In this document: positions 1-7,347 of the stretch, in pieces
How the letters are laid out: the number at the start of each line of letters is the position of its first letter
Position numbering within the stretch: the first letter of the stretch is position 1
From: Synergistaceae bacterium UBA5827
Lineage (GTDB): Bacteria; Synergistota; Synergistia; Synergistales; 79-D21
Direction: 5' to 3'
Length of the DNA: 9,065 bases
Assembly: GCA_002432945.1 (NCBI GenBank)
Contig: DJHE01000015.1
Coordinates: forward strand, 18,666 to 27,730
Notes under the pieces: generated by a model
Database searches by the model: none
Told to the model about the DNA's origin: nothing
The model's input: only the letters and a program-made list of their open reading frames with translations
Made by a program: the position numbers and the translations under genes

Positions 1-108
1 CATGGGTTTCTTCACCTTCTTGCCTGGGACCACGATACAGAGGAACGTGAAACGGAAATGTTCGCCGAGCAGGATGCCCTTTTAAGACGGTACATGGAAA
101 CGGTATAA
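1..108 (+). CDS. ybeY: Endoribonuclease YbeY, C-terminal end (partial, 5' end outside window)
   Basis: Reading frame 1 is open from the first base to a TAA at 106-108 and gives the last 35 residues of YbeY. The first eleven residues, HGFLHLLAWDH, carry the family's metal-binding triad (H1, H5 and H11 of the fragment; consensus HGxLHLxGxDH). A typical tail follows, with MFAEQDALL close to the usual M-F-x-x-Q-E pattern. YbeY is a cytoplasmic, zinc-dependent single-strand endoribonuclease needed for 16S rRNA 3'-end maturation and late 70S quality control. Only this end is present, so the start, full length and upstream partner (often phoH/ybeZ) cannot be judged. The next gene starts 33 bases downstream, which suggests co-transcription. 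The identification rests on the histidine motif and its position next to cdd-era. Confidence 0.9.
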   Translation, partial: HGFLHLLAWDHDTEERETEMFAEQDALLRRYMETV

Positions 109-123
109 TCTCGTTGCGGTCAA

Positions 124-129
124 AGGAGG
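124..129 (+). promoter_or_regulatory. Ribosome binding site deciding a TTG start
   Basis: AGGAGG at 124-129 (within AAAGGAGGA) lies 12 bases before the TTG at 142. This strong Shine-Dalgarno sequence in the short gap after ybeY supports the unusual TTG start of the CNNM/CBS protein. The spacing is somewhat longer than the optimum. Confidence 0.7.
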
Positions 130-141
130 ACTGATCCCCAG

Positions 142-1437
142 TTGGATACGGACATACCGAGTTTAATCAATCACATCCTGCTTCTGCTGCTCCTTCTTTT
201 CCTTTCCGCCCTCTGTAGTTTCAGCGAGACGGCCATCACCTCCACGGGAAAGGGGAAGCTGTTGGCACTTCAGGAGAGGTTCCCCAAGAGCCGGAATGCG
301 TTAAGCTGGCTCATCGGCAACATTCAGTCGGTCCTTACCGTAACATTGGTGCTGAACAACCTGGTCAACATCGCAGCCACGACGGTCGCCACAGCGCTGG
401 CGATCCGACTGGCGGGAGTGCGCGGGCTCTGGCTTTCCGTGCTTGTCATGACCACGCTGATCGTCATCTTCAGCGAGATCCTGCCAAAGACGATCGCGGT
501 AGCCCGCCCGGAAGGCCTTCTCCTAAAAATCCTTTCCCCGCTCCGCCTTATCAGCAGGCTCATGTTTCCTGTCAACGCCGTGATACTGGCCATCGTTAGG
601 GGCATTGGCCGTCTTTTCGGCGTTGACCTCTCCTCCCAGCACCCCTTCGTTACGCGCGAGGAAATCGAACAGATGGTTACGATCGGGGGAGACACGGGCG
701 CCCTGGAAGAGGAAGAACGAAAAATGATCCATGGCGTCATCGCCTTCGAGGAAACCAGGGCGCACGAAATCATGGTTCCCCGAATGGACGTCGTTTCAAT
801 TCCGCACAACATGAGCGTCATCGAGGCGGTTGAAATATTCCAGGAACATGGGCATTCCCGCCTCCCGATCCACAAGGGAAGCCTTGACCACGTTGTGGGA
901 ATCCTTTACGTAAAGGACCTTATTGCATCGCTTGTTTCGGGACAGACAGGGCAGCCTGTTTCCAAGCTCAAGAGGGAAGCGATGTTCGTCCCGGAAACGA
1001 TGAAAATCGCTCAGCTTTTCGGAATCATGAAGGGAAAGCGTGTCCACATGGCCGTTGTCGTGGACGAATACGGCGGAACGGCAGGAATACTTACCCTGGA
1101 GGACCTGCTGGAGGAGATCGTAGGGGAAATCCAGGACGAGTACGACGAGGAGAACCCCGATATCGTGAAGGAAGCTGATGGAGCTTACCTCGTCAGGGGA
1201 CACGTGAACCTCGAGGACCTTAGCGACACTCTGGACTATCCCTTTGAATCGGAAGACGTGTTCAGCGTCGCCGGTTTTATTCTCGCCCTCGCGGGGAAAT
1301 TCCCGGATGAAGGGCAGGTACTGGAGTTTGGCCCGTGGAACATGGAGGTCCTGGAGGTTGAGGACCACCGCATCAAGCTCCTCCGTATCGATCGCCATAG
1401 AGCAGAAATTAAAAACCGGGAAGGGGAAAGGGAATGA
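142..1437 (+). CDS. CorC/HlyC-type membrane protein (CNNM + CBS pair + CorC_HlyC domain)
   Basis: This 431-residue membrane protein has the full architecture of the UPF0053/CNNM family. The N-terminal CNNM (DUF21) region holds hydrophobic segments at about 7-27, 60-90, 95-120 and 133-160, with the family signatures SFSETAIT (26-33), NNLVN (72-76) and SEILPK (111-116). A CBS pair follows (about 208-265 and 278-335), including DEYGGTAGILTLEDLLEEI (308-326), which in relatives forms part of the nucleotide-binding face. The C-terminus (about 345-418) fits the CorC_HlyC domain. Relatives are linked to Mg2+/Co2+ export or Mg2+ homeostasis; the old name 'hemolysin' is misleading, and the ion carried here is not known. 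The TTG start is chosen because it follows AGGAGG and places TM1 at the usual position. The stop overlaps the cdd start in ATGA. In E. coli the corC homologue ybeX also follows ybeY. Confidence 0.9.
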   Translation: MDTDIPSLINHILLLLLLLFLSALCSFSETAITSTGKGKLLALQERFPKSRNALSWLIGNIQSVLTVTLVLNNLVNIAATTVATALAIRLAGVRGLWLSVLVMTTLIVIFSEILPKTIAVARPEGLLLKILSPLRLISRLMFPVNAVILAIVRGIGRLFGVDLSSQHPFVTREEIEQMVTIGGDTGALEEEERKMIHGVIAFEETRAHEIMVPRMDVVSIPHNMSVIEAVEIFQEHGHSRLPIHKGSLDHVVGILYVKDLIASLVSGQTGQPVSKLKREAMFVPETMKIAQLFGIMKGKRVHMAVVVDEYGGTAGILTLEDLLEEIVGEIQDEYDEENPDIVKEADGAYLVRGHVNLEDLSDTLDYPFESEDVFSVAGFILALAGKFPDEGQVLEFGPWNMEVLEVEDHRIKLLRIDRHRAEIKNREGERE

Positions 1438-1862
1438 GGCTGGAAGTTCCGGAATGGACATACGCTAGCCCCACTCCTGAAGCTCTCCTGGAATTTGCCC
1501 GCAAGGCGAGGGATCTCGCCTACGCTCCTTATTCCAAGTTTAAAGTCGGTGCATCCGTTTTGACCGATACGGGAAAAGTGTTTTGCGGCTGCAATATCGA
1601 GAACTCCAGCTTCAGCCTGACCCTCTGCGCCGAGCGAGTTGCTCTTTTTTCAACTGTTGCGTCCGGATCGGGAAAGCCTGTCGCAGTCGCAATCGCAGGA
1701 GAAGGGGGAGTTCCCTGTGTCCCTTGCGGTGCCTGTCTCCAGGTACTTGCCGAGTTCAATGACGATTTCCTCATTGTCCTGGAAACGGAAGGAACCGCGC
1801 GAGTTTACCGCCTGGAAAACCTTCTCCCCATGCGTTTCAGGCTTACGGGGAACAATCCATGA
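1434..1862 (+). CDS. cdd: Cytidine deaminase
   Basis: A 142-residue protein of the short, homotetrameric cytidine deaminase type. It hydrolytically deaminates cytidine and deoxycytidine to uridine and deoxyuridine in cytoplasmic pyrimidine salvage. Visible motifs are YAPYSKFKVGA (30-40), the nucleoside-binding GCNIENSSF (52-60) and CAER (65-68), with zinc ligand Cys65 and the proton-shuttling Glu67. PCGACLQV (97-104) supplies zinc ligands Cys98 and Cys101, and LLP-F near the C-terminus is also typical. Three cysteine ligands are characteristic of the tetrameric form. The ATG overlaps the previous stop (ATGA), and AAGGGG at 1421-1426, inside the preceding gene, is its likely ribosome binding site. 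Its own stop overlaps the era start in a second ATGA, so translation of the three genes is probably coupled. The neighbourhood with era and recO is common in Gram-positive and related bacteria. Confidence 0.95.
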   Translation: MRLEVPEWTYASPTPEALLEFARKARDLAYAPYSKFKVGASVLTDTGKVFCGCNIENSSFSLTLCAERVALFSTVASGSGKPVAVAIAGEGGVPCVPCGACLQVLAEFNDDFLIVLETEGTARVYRLENLLPMRFRLTGNNP

Positions 1863-2773
1863 TCCGGGAAGAGCACCGTTCGGGCCTGGTCACCCTGGTG
1901 GGCCGCCCAAATGTCGGGAAGTCTTCCATCGTCAACGCTCTCGTCCGGGAGAAGGTATCGATTGTCTCGGAAAGACCCCAAACAACCCGGAACCGTGTCC
2001 GCTGCATCGATTCCTCGGAAAAGGCGCAAATCGTCTTTGTCGACACGCCTGGCGTCTACCCCGCAAGGAACAGGCTGGGAGAGTTCCTTCTCGAAGAGGC
2101 CCGGTTGGCCCTTGAGGCCATTGACCTGATCCTCTATGTGGTAGAGGCCGGCCCTTTTTCCCCGGAGCCGGAAGAAAAAACGCTCCTTGGGCTCATCGGG
2201 GAAATGAAAACACCCTCCCTCCTCGTGGCGAACAAGGCGGACAAGCTCAAGGAAGGCGTTCCTCTCGAGGTGGTTCTCCAACCTTACATAGGAATCCTGC
2301 ACCCGCTTGAGACCCTGCCTGTTTCCGCGAAGACCGGATTCAACATCGAACTCCTCAGGGATAAGATCATCGCAGCCCTGCCAACGGGCCCCAGCCTGTT
2401 TCCCGAAGACATGCTCATGGATCACCCCGAGCGTTTTTTGGCAGAGGAACTGATCAGGGAACAGGTTTTCCGGTTGACCCGCGAAGAAGTACCCCACGGT
2501 GTTGCGGTCCAGATCGAAACATTCAAGACTCCTTTTGAGTATCCCGAACGGAAAAATGCGCTGGTCCAGGCGACTCTCTACGTTGAACGGGCCTCGCAGA
2601 AGGGAATCCTGATCGGCGCCGGAGGGAAGATGCTCAAGGAAATCGGGCGCCTTGCCCGATTGTCGCTGGAGTCCCAGCTCGGCTGCCAGGTTTTTCTAGA
2701 GCTCTGGGTGAAGGTTTTACCCGAATGGCGAAAATCCCCGCAACAACTCAAAAGATTCGGCTACGGAAGGTGA
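1859..2773 (+). CDS. era: GTPase Era
   Basis: This 304-residue protein is the expected length for Era, an essential GTPase that binds the 3' end of 16S rRNA and assists 30S assembly. The GTPase domain shows G1 GRPNVGKS (15-22), the switch I/G2 region PQTTRNR (40-46), G3 DTPG (62-65), G4 NKAD (125-128) and G5 SAK (156-158). The C-terminal KH domain carries the GxxG loop in GILIGAGGKMLKEIG (249-263) and ends with the characteristic W-V-K-V-L-P-x-W region near 283-290. The linking segment ERFLAEELIRE (191-201) is also typical. The ATG overlaps the cdd stop (ATGA), and GGGGAA at 1847-1852 is a plausible ribosome binding site. Era and the upstream YbeY act on the same rRNA end, so their presence in one transcription unit makes functional sense. 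Nothing is missing or unusual. Confidence 0.97.
   Translation: MIREEHRSGLVTLVGRPNVGKSSIVNALVREKVSIVSERPQTTRNRVRCIDSSEKAQIVFVDTPGVYPARNRLGEFLLEEARLALEAIDLILYVVEAGPFSPEPEEKTLLGLIGEMKTPSLLVANKADKLKEGVPLEVVLQPYIGILHPLETLPVSAKTGFNIELLRDKIIAALPTGPSLFPEDMLMDHPERFLAEELIREQVFRLTREEVPHGVAVQIETFKTPFEYPERKNALVQATLYVERASQKGILIGAGGKMLKEIGRLARLSLESQLGCQVFLELWVKVLPEWRKSPQQLKRFGYGR
2765..2770 (+). promoter_or_regulatory. Ribosome binding site selecting the GTG start of recO
   Basis: GGAAGG at 2765-2770, in the last codons of era, lies 7 bases before the GTG at 2778 but only 2 bases before an ATG at 2773 that overlaps the era stop (TGATG). The spacing favours the GTG, which is also the start in frame with recO. 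Confidence 0.65.
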
Positions 2774-2777
2774 TGGC

Positions 2778-3506
2778 GTGGCTCCTTCCCCTTCTCTCTC
2801 CCAGGGATACTACCGGCAGTTGGGCGTCGTTCTGAAGTCCCAGCGATCGGGAGAAAGGGGAAAGAACCTCTTCCTGCTTCTCAGGGAATTCGGCCCGGCA
2901 TGGGTGTCCGTACCAGGGGCCGCCTCGTCGAGGAGCCAGTTGTCCGGGGCTACGGAACCTCTCGTCTGGGGATATTTCACCCTTTATCGCTCCCCGCGAA
3001 GAACCTACGTCAAGGAAGTGGAGGTTCAGGAGGATTTCTGGTCGTTGCGCCAGGAAGGAATCAAGCTCACGACGGCGCTCCGCCTCTGCGGCCACCTACT
3101 CCGGTTCGTGCTTCCCGGGCATCCCCAGGACGAGCTTATGCCTCTTCTTTACTGGTCCTTCAAGGCCCTGGAAAACGGAACGGAAGCCAGCGCCGTCGAA
3201 TTTCGTTTTCTCTACCGATGGAGTTCCATTCTCGGGATCTCGCCCCGGTTGGACCACTGCGGTACGTGCGGCAAGCCGGCAAGCTACGGCCTTTTAACCT
3301 CCGAGGGACTAACATGCGGGACTTGCCTCGGGAATGTCTCCCGGCAGGGTGGCCTTGTCCTCGGAGAAATGGAATTGAATCGCTTGAAAAAGGCTGTTAT
3401 GCTCTCAGGCAAGGAATTTCGGGCAGAACCCTTCGTCGGGGATGGAGATCCCCTCTTTCGAAGGGCTTCTGCATTGTTCCTGAAGCTGCTCGAAGGCAGC
3501 GTCTAG
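2778..3506 (+). CDS. recO: DNA repair protein RecO
   Basis: A 242-residue protein matching RecO in length and layout. RecO works with RecR (and RecF) to load RecA on SSB-coated single-stranded DNA and to anneal complementary strands. The N-terminal OB-fold region (about 10-85) is recognisable from LGVVLKSQRSGERGKNLFLL (15-34), although it is diverged. A helical middle part follows, and then a zinc-finger-like motif with Cys161, Cys164, Cys180 and Cys183 in the setting S-P-R-L-D-H-C-x-x-C-G, which is characteristic of many RecO proteins. The GTG start is chosen because a well-spaced ribosome binding site precedes it. The nearby ATG at 2773 is in another frame and closes after 20 codons. The position directly after era is the usual one for recO in many phyla. 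The call depends on the zinc motif, length and context more than on the N-terminus. Confidence 0.88.
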   Translation: MAPSPSLSQGYYRQLGVVLKSQRSGERGKNLFLLLREFGPAWVSVPGAASSRSQLSGATEPLVWGYFTLYRSPRRTYVKEVEVQEDFWSLRQEGIKLTTALRLCGHLLRFVLPGHPQDELMPLLYWSFKALENGTEASAVEFRFLYRWSSILGISPRLDHCGTCGKPASYGLLTSEGLTCGTCLGNVSRQGGLVLGEMELNRLKKAVMLSGKEFRAEPFVGDGDPLFRRASALFLKLLEGSV

Positions 3507-3511
3507 ATTTT

Positions 3512-3517
3512 GGGAGG
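3512..3517 (+). promoter_or_regulatory. Ribosome binding site deciding the glyQ start
   Basis: GGGAGG at 3512-3517 lies 8 bases before the GTG at 3526. An in-frame GTG at 3517 overlaps this Shine-Dalgarno sequence and so cannot use it. The 3526 start also gives the family's usual N-terminus, MNFQ. Confidence 0.75.
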
Positions 3518-3525
3518 TGGAAGTC

Positions 3526-4404
3526 GTGAACTTCCAGGAAGTGATCATGCGTTTGGAACGTTTCTGGGCAGAGCAAGGCTGCGTCATCCAGCAGCCCTAC
3601 GATATCGAGGTGGGTGCCGGCACGATGAACCCCGCGACGACCCTTCGGTCCCTTGGCCCCGAGCCCTGGCGTGTTGCCTACGTCGAGCCCTCGAGGCGGC
3701 CAACGGATGGCCGATACGGTGAAAACCCGAACCGGCTGCAGCATTACTACCAGTACCAGGTCATCATCAAGCCCGCCCCGGACAATATCCAGGAAATCTA
3801 CCTCGATAGCCTGAAGGCTCTCGGCATAGACCCGGCCGAGCACGATATCCGCTTCGTTGAAGATGACTGGGAATCTCCGACGATCGGAGCGTGGGGACTT
3901 GGCTGGGAGGTCTGGCTCGACGGGATGGAAATCACACAGTTCACCTATTTCCAGCAGGTGGGCGGAGTCGACATGAATCCCGTGCCGGCGGAGATTACCT
4001 ACGGCCTCGAACGTATTGCCATGTTCGTCCAGAAGGTAGACAACGTCTACGACCTTAACTGGGTCGGCAAGGTGCGCTATGGGGACATCCATCACCGCGG
4101 CGAAGTTGAGTTCTCGACCTATAATTTCGATCTTGCTGACACGGAAATGCTTTTTTCTCTTTTCAATGCCTACGAGACTGAAGCCACCAGGATCCTCGAA
4201 GAAGGTTTCGTCCTTCCAGCTTACGATTACGTCCTTAAATGCTCCCACACCTTCAATCTGCTTGATGCCCGCAACGCGATCAGCGTGACCGAGCGAACCG
4301 GCTACATAGCCCGTGTTCGTGCGATTGCCAGCCGCTGTTGCCAGGCGTTTGCCAGGCAGCGGGAAGAGATGGGCCACCCGCTGATGAAGAAATTTTCCCG
4401 CTAG
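3526..4404 (+). CDS. glyQ: Glycyl-tRNA synthetase alpha subunit
   Basis: A 292-residue protein, highly typical of GlyQ, the catalytic-core subunit of the bacterial alpha2beta2 glycyl-tRNA synthetase. The complex attaches glycine to tRNA-Gly in the cytoplasm; the alpha subunit is a class II synthetase domain that binds ATP and glycine. Near-invariant family segments include FWAEQGCVIQQPYDIEVGAG (13-32), YVEPSRRPTDGRYGENPNRL (52-71), VEDDWESPTIGAWGLGWEVW (111-130) and EITQFTYFQQVGG (135-147). ITYGLERIAM (157-166) and SHTFNLLDARNAISVTERTG (240-259) are also present. I place the start at GTG 3526 rather than GTG 3517, because GGGAGG then sits 8 bases upstream and the protein begins MNFQEVI as in relatives. 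The partner subunit gene follows after 14 bases, giving balanced production of the two chains. No residue looks abnormal. Confidence 0.97.
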   Translation: MNFQEVIMRLERFWAEQGCVIQQPYDIEVGAGTMNPATTLRSLGPEPWRVAYVEPSRRPTDGRYGENPNRLQHYYQYQVIIKPAPDNIQEIYLDSLKALGIDPAEHDIRFVEDDWESPTIGAWGLGWEVWLDGMEITQFTYFQQVGGVDMNPVPAEITYGLERIAMFVQKVDNVYDLNWVGKVRYGDIHHRGEVEFSTYNFDLADTEMLFSLFNAYETEATRILEEGFVLPAYDYVLKCSHTFNLLDARNAISVTERTGYIARVRAIASRCCQAFARQREEMGHPLMKKFSR

Positions 4405-4410
4405 AGGAAG
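4405..4410 (+). promoter_or_regulatory. Ribosome binding site of glyS
   Basis: AGGAAG in the run AGAGGAAG lies 8 bases before the ATG at 4419. The run overlaps the glyQ stop codon (TAG, 4402-4404), consistent with coupled translation of the two subunits. Confidence 0.6.
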
Positions 4411-4418
4411 TGTAGACA

Positions 4419-6488
4419 ATGACAGAAAAAAGAGATTTCCTGCTTGAAATCGGCACAGAGGAAATACCTGCCAGATTCATGACCTGGGCGCTTGAAGAAA
4501 GCCGTCGCCTTTTCAGTGAGGCGCTCGTTGAAGCCCATATCGACCACGAGGAAGTCCTGACCTATGGCACGCCTCGTCGCCTGGCCATTCTAGCAAGGTC
4601 ACTGTCCGCAAAACAGGAAGACAGGGTTGAACAATACCGGGGCCCCCTCTGGTCCCAGGCCTTCGACGCCACGGGAAACCCGACGAAGGCGGCTATGGGT
4701 TTTGCCCGGAGCAAGGACGTTCCTATCGATGACCTCAAGTCGACAATTGTAAACGGTCAGGAATATGTCCTGGCGGAAGTCCGCCACGAGGGGAAGGAAA
4801 CGGTTTCCCTCCTGCCGGATCTCTGTCTTGGAGTCATGCGACGCCTGGTTTTCCCCAAGAACATGTTCTGGGAAGACCCTGCCATTCGCTACGCCAGGCC
4901 GATTCGGTGGATCGTTTCCCTGTGGGGCGATTCGGTCCTTCCATTCCGCTTTGGCAATATCGAAAGCGGGCGCATGACCCGGGGGCACCGCTTCATGGGT
5001 GACAGGAATCTTGAAATTCCAAGCCCGAAAGAGTACATGGACATCCTTTTCGCCAACTTCGTAATCGTTGACCCGGTCAAACGAAGGGAAAAAATGCTCA
5101 GTGCCATCTCGGCTATCGAGAAGGAAGTGGGCGGCAAGGCGGAGCTTGATCCCGACCTCGTGGACGAAAATCTTTTCCTTGTAGAGTACCCCGTGCCTTT
5201 TGCCGGAAGCTTTGACCGAAGCTTTCTCGAGATTCCCGAGGAAGTCCTGACAACGTCAATGAAACATCACCAGAAGTATTTCCCCGTTAGGGACCGAGGC
5301 GGCAGGCTGATGCCGAATTTTATCGGAATCAGCAACAACCAGGCTACAAGCATGAACATCGTGCGCGAGGGTAACGAGAGAGTCCTTCGCGCGCGGCTTT
5401 CGGATGCGAACTTCTTCTGGAAGGAAGACCAGAAGAAACCCCTCGCAGCGAGGGTTGACGAGCTGAAGGCCATCGTTTACCAGGAGCGGCTGGGTTCGGT
5501 CTACGAAAAAGCCATGCGCGTCAGGCAGGCTTCCTTGAAACTCGCGGATAGCGTTCCCGGCCTGGCCCCTCTCAGGCCCCTCCTTGACAGGGCAGGCCTC
5601 CTGTCCAAGGCCGACCAGGTGACGGGTATGGTGTACGAATTCCCCGAACTCAAGGGAATCATGGGACGCGAATATGCCCTCAGGAACGGGGAAGAGGCGG
5701 ACGTCGCCACCGCGATCTATGAGCAGGTTCTGCCGCGTTTTTCCGGTGACACTTTGCCCACTTCGCCAGCCGGGGCCATCCTGGGATTGGTTGATCGCGC
5801 CGACAGCCTTATCGGCTGTTTCAAGGTCGGCTTGATTCCCACCGGGTCCCAGGATCCCTATGCGCTGCGCAGGGCTTCCCGGAATATCAACGAAATCCTT
5901 TGGGGGTGCGAACTCGACATCGACCTTGTTCCGCTTTTCGCGGATTTGGGACAAGCCCTTGACGCCTCAAGGGAAACGATTGCACAGGTTCAGGATTTTT
6001 TCACCCAGCGTTTGCAAGTCCAGCTCCGGGAACGGGGTTTTTCCTACGGATTGGTTGCCCTGGGAGTACAATTGATGTGGAACAGGCCTTACCAGGTACA
6101 GAAGATTTTGATGAGCTACGACTCCGTGCAGGGGGAGGCGTGGTTCAAGGCCTTGGTTACGGCAGCCATCCGCGTGAAAAACATCCTTTCCAAGGCCGGT
6201 GATTTTTCGCACTTGGTTCTGCCTCAATATCTCCTGCAGAAAGAGGAGCAATCCCTTTACGAAACGGTGACTTCCCTTCGGCCTGCAGTTCTTGAAGCCC
6301 TCGAGCGCAACGCGTGGACCGAGGTAACGCATCTTCTGTCCAAGCTTGAACCTGATATAACGTTATTTTTCGACAAGGTCCTCGTCATGGACGAGAACAC
6401 GGCAGTGAGGGATAACCGACTAGCCCTGCTTGAGCGGTGCAACGAACTTTTCAAATCGGTTGGAGACCTTGGCATCCTGAAGGAATGA
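4419..6488 (+). CDS. glyS: Glycyl-tRNA synthetase beta subunit
   Basis: A 689-residue protein, the normal length for GlyS, the tRNA-recognising subunit of the alpha2beta2 glycyl-tRNA synthetase. The N-terminus has the signature LLEIGTEEIPARFM (8-21). Further conserved segments are EEVLTTSMKHHQKYFP (274-289), the region around GIMGREYALRNGE, and PTGSQDPYALRR (474-485). The C-terminal part, about 560 onward, corresponds to the anticodon-binding domain and contains the hallmark FFDKVLVM (650-657) followed by VRDNRLALL (663-671). The ATG at 4419 is preceded by AGGAAG with good spacing and gives the standard N-terminus. The gene directly follows glyQ and the product is needed in equal amounts. Nothing suggests truncation or frameshift. 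The two-subunit enzyme excludes lineages that use only the single-chain eukaryote/archaeal-type GlyRS. Confidence 0.97.
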   Translation: MTEKRDFLLEIGTEEIPARFMTWALEESRRLFSEALVEAHIDHEEVLTYGTPRRLAILARSLSAKQEDRVEQYRGPLWSQAFDATGNPTKAAMGFARSKDVPIDDLKSTIVNGQEYVLAEVRHEGKETVSLLPDLCLGVMRRLVFPKNMFWEDPAIRYARPIRWIVSLWGDSVLPFRFGNIESGRMTRGHRFMGDRNLEIPSPKEYMDILFANFVIVDPVKRREKMLSAISAIEKEVGGKAELDPDLVDENLFLVEYPVPFAGSFDRSFLEIPEEVLTTSMKHHQKYFPVRDRGGRLMPNFIGISNNQATSMNIVREGNERVLRARLSDANFFWKEDQKKPLAARVDELKAIVYQERLGSVYEKAMRVRQASLKLADSVPGLAPLRPLLDRAGLLSKADQVTGMVYEFPELKGIMGREYALRNGEEADVATAIYEQVLPRFSGDTLPTSPAGAILGLVDRADSLIGCFKVGLIPTGSQDPYALRRASRNINEILWGCELDIDLVPLFADLGQALDASRETIAQVQDFFTQRLQVQLRERGFSYGLVALGVQLMWNRPYQVQKILMSYDSVQGEAWFKALVTAAIRVKNILSKAGDFSHLVLPQYLLQKEEQSLYETVTSLRPAVLEALERNAWTEVTHLLSKLEPDITLFFDKVLVMDENTAVRDNRLALLERCNELFKSVGDLGILKE

Positions 6489-6536
6489 CCGCCACCTCCA
6501 CCGCTCCAGGCGGAAGAAGGGAGTTGAGAATTCGCA

Positions 6537-7337
6537 ATGACCGTTGATGTTTTCGTCGTTTCGGATTTCACGGGTGAAACCGCGGAACATGTCGCACGAG
6601 CCGCTTACAGCCAGTTCGGGGCTGATGCAGCCCGATTGTCGAGATTTCGCTATATCAGTACGGAGGAAAAAGTCGAGGATGTCCTGCAGAGTGCCCGGGA
6701 AAAAGGGGCATTGATCATCTGCACGATGGTTGATCACAAGCTCCGACGCTATTTTGTCGAAAGGGCCGCAGCGAGGAAGATCGAGGTCATCGACATCCTT
6801 GGACCGATCCTTGGGGCCCTTGAGGACCGCCTGGGCAGGCCGCCGCTTGAAACCCCGGGCCTTTTGAGGCGTATGGACGAGGAATACTTCAGGAGGGTCA
6901 AGGCGATCGAGTTTTCAATCCGCTGCGATGACGGTCGCAGCCCGGACCTCTTACCCGAATCCGACCTGGTTATCATAGGCGTTTCCAGGACAAGCAAGAC
7001 CCCCCTTTCCATGTACCTTGCCCACAAGGGGGTCATGGTGGCCAATATCCCGCTGGTACCGGAGGCAACCGCGCCAGAAGAGCTTTTCCAGGTTTCGCCG
7101 GAAAAGGTCATCGGCCTGATGGTCAAGCCTGAACACCTGATCCAGATTCGCAGGGAACGCCTTCGTGTTTTGGGGCTTGATGCGGATGTTTCAACCTATG
7201 CCCAATGGGAACGCGTCGAAGAGGAGTTGGGCCACGCAAGAAGCATCATGCGAAAAATAGGCTGCCGGTGCTTTGACGTCACCAACCGGGCAATCGAGGA
7301 AACCGCGCAGGAGATCCTGGACCAGATCCGGGCCTGA
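6537..7337 (+). CDS. Pyruvate, phosphate dikinase regulatory protein (PPSR; bifunctional kinase/phosphorylase)
   Basis: A 266-residue protein of the Kinase-PPPase (DUF299) family, close to the usual 270 residues. The family acts on PPDK or the related PEP synthase: it phosphorylates the active-site threonine using ADP to switch the enzyme off, and removes that phosphate with inorganic phosphate, releasing pyrophosphate. Seen here are the N-terminal VVSDFTGETAE (7-17), IEFSIRCDDG (124-133) and the P-loop in IIGVSRTSKTPLSMYLA (146-162). VANIPLVPE (168-176), VIGLMVKPEHL (191-201) and a C-terminal DVTNRAIEETAQEIL (247-261) complete the pattern. The ATG at 6537 has a weak Shine-Dalgarno candidate (AGGGAG, 6518-6523) 13 bases upstream; I found no better in-frame start. 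ppdK lies 24 bases downstream, which makes PPDK rather than PEP synthase the likely target. The direction of control is inferred from the family. Confidence 0.94.
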   Translation: MTVDVFVVSDFTGETAEHVARAAYSQFGADAARLSRFRYISTEEKVEDVLQSAREKGALIICTMVDHKLRRYFVERAAARKIEVIDILGPILGALEDRLGRPPLETPGLLRRMDEEYFRRVKAIEFSIRCDDGRSPDLLPESDLVIIGVSRTSKTPLSMYLAHKGVMVANIPLVPEATAPEELFQVSPEKVIGLMVKPEHLIQIRRERLRVLGLDADVSTYAQWERVEEELGHARSIMRKIGCRCFDVTNRAIEETAQEILDQIRA

Positions 7338-7347
7338 TCCTTGATAT

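Noticed and set aside
796..1461. 221-codon - strand open frame opposite the CNNM/CBS gene
   Set aside because: Shadow of a well-supported + strand gene; no recognisable domain and no convincing ribosome binding site seen.
3517..3525. Upstream in-frame GTG as the glyQ start (three extra residues)
   Set aside because: It overlaps the only good Shine-Dalgarno sequence; the GTG at 3526 has proper spacing and gives the family's standard N-terminus.
2900..3529. 209-codon + strand open frame in another frame across recO
   Set aside because: The recO frame carries the four-cysteine motif and the expected length; the alternative frame is arginine/glycine-rich and has no family features.
3397..4419. 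340-codon open frame on the - strand covering all of glyQ
   Set aside because: It lies opposite a strongly conserved glyQ, its translation resembles no family I know, and long antisense frames are expected opposite G+C-rich coding DNA with this codon bias.
5256..5954. 232-codon - strand open frame opposite glyS
   Set aside because: Shadow of conserved glyS sequence; the translation is composition-driven and matches nothing I recognise.
6489..6513. Inverted repeat CCGCC/GGCGG between glyS and PPSR as a possible terminator or attenuator
   Set aside because: The stem is only 5 pairs with a 15-base loop, and no T-run follows.
7312..7338. Repeated GATCC/GGATC-like words and a CTGGACCAG palindrome at the PPSR 3' end
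   Set aside because: The palindrome is only 9 bases and lies in coding sequence; the spread of the words is what codon choice would give.
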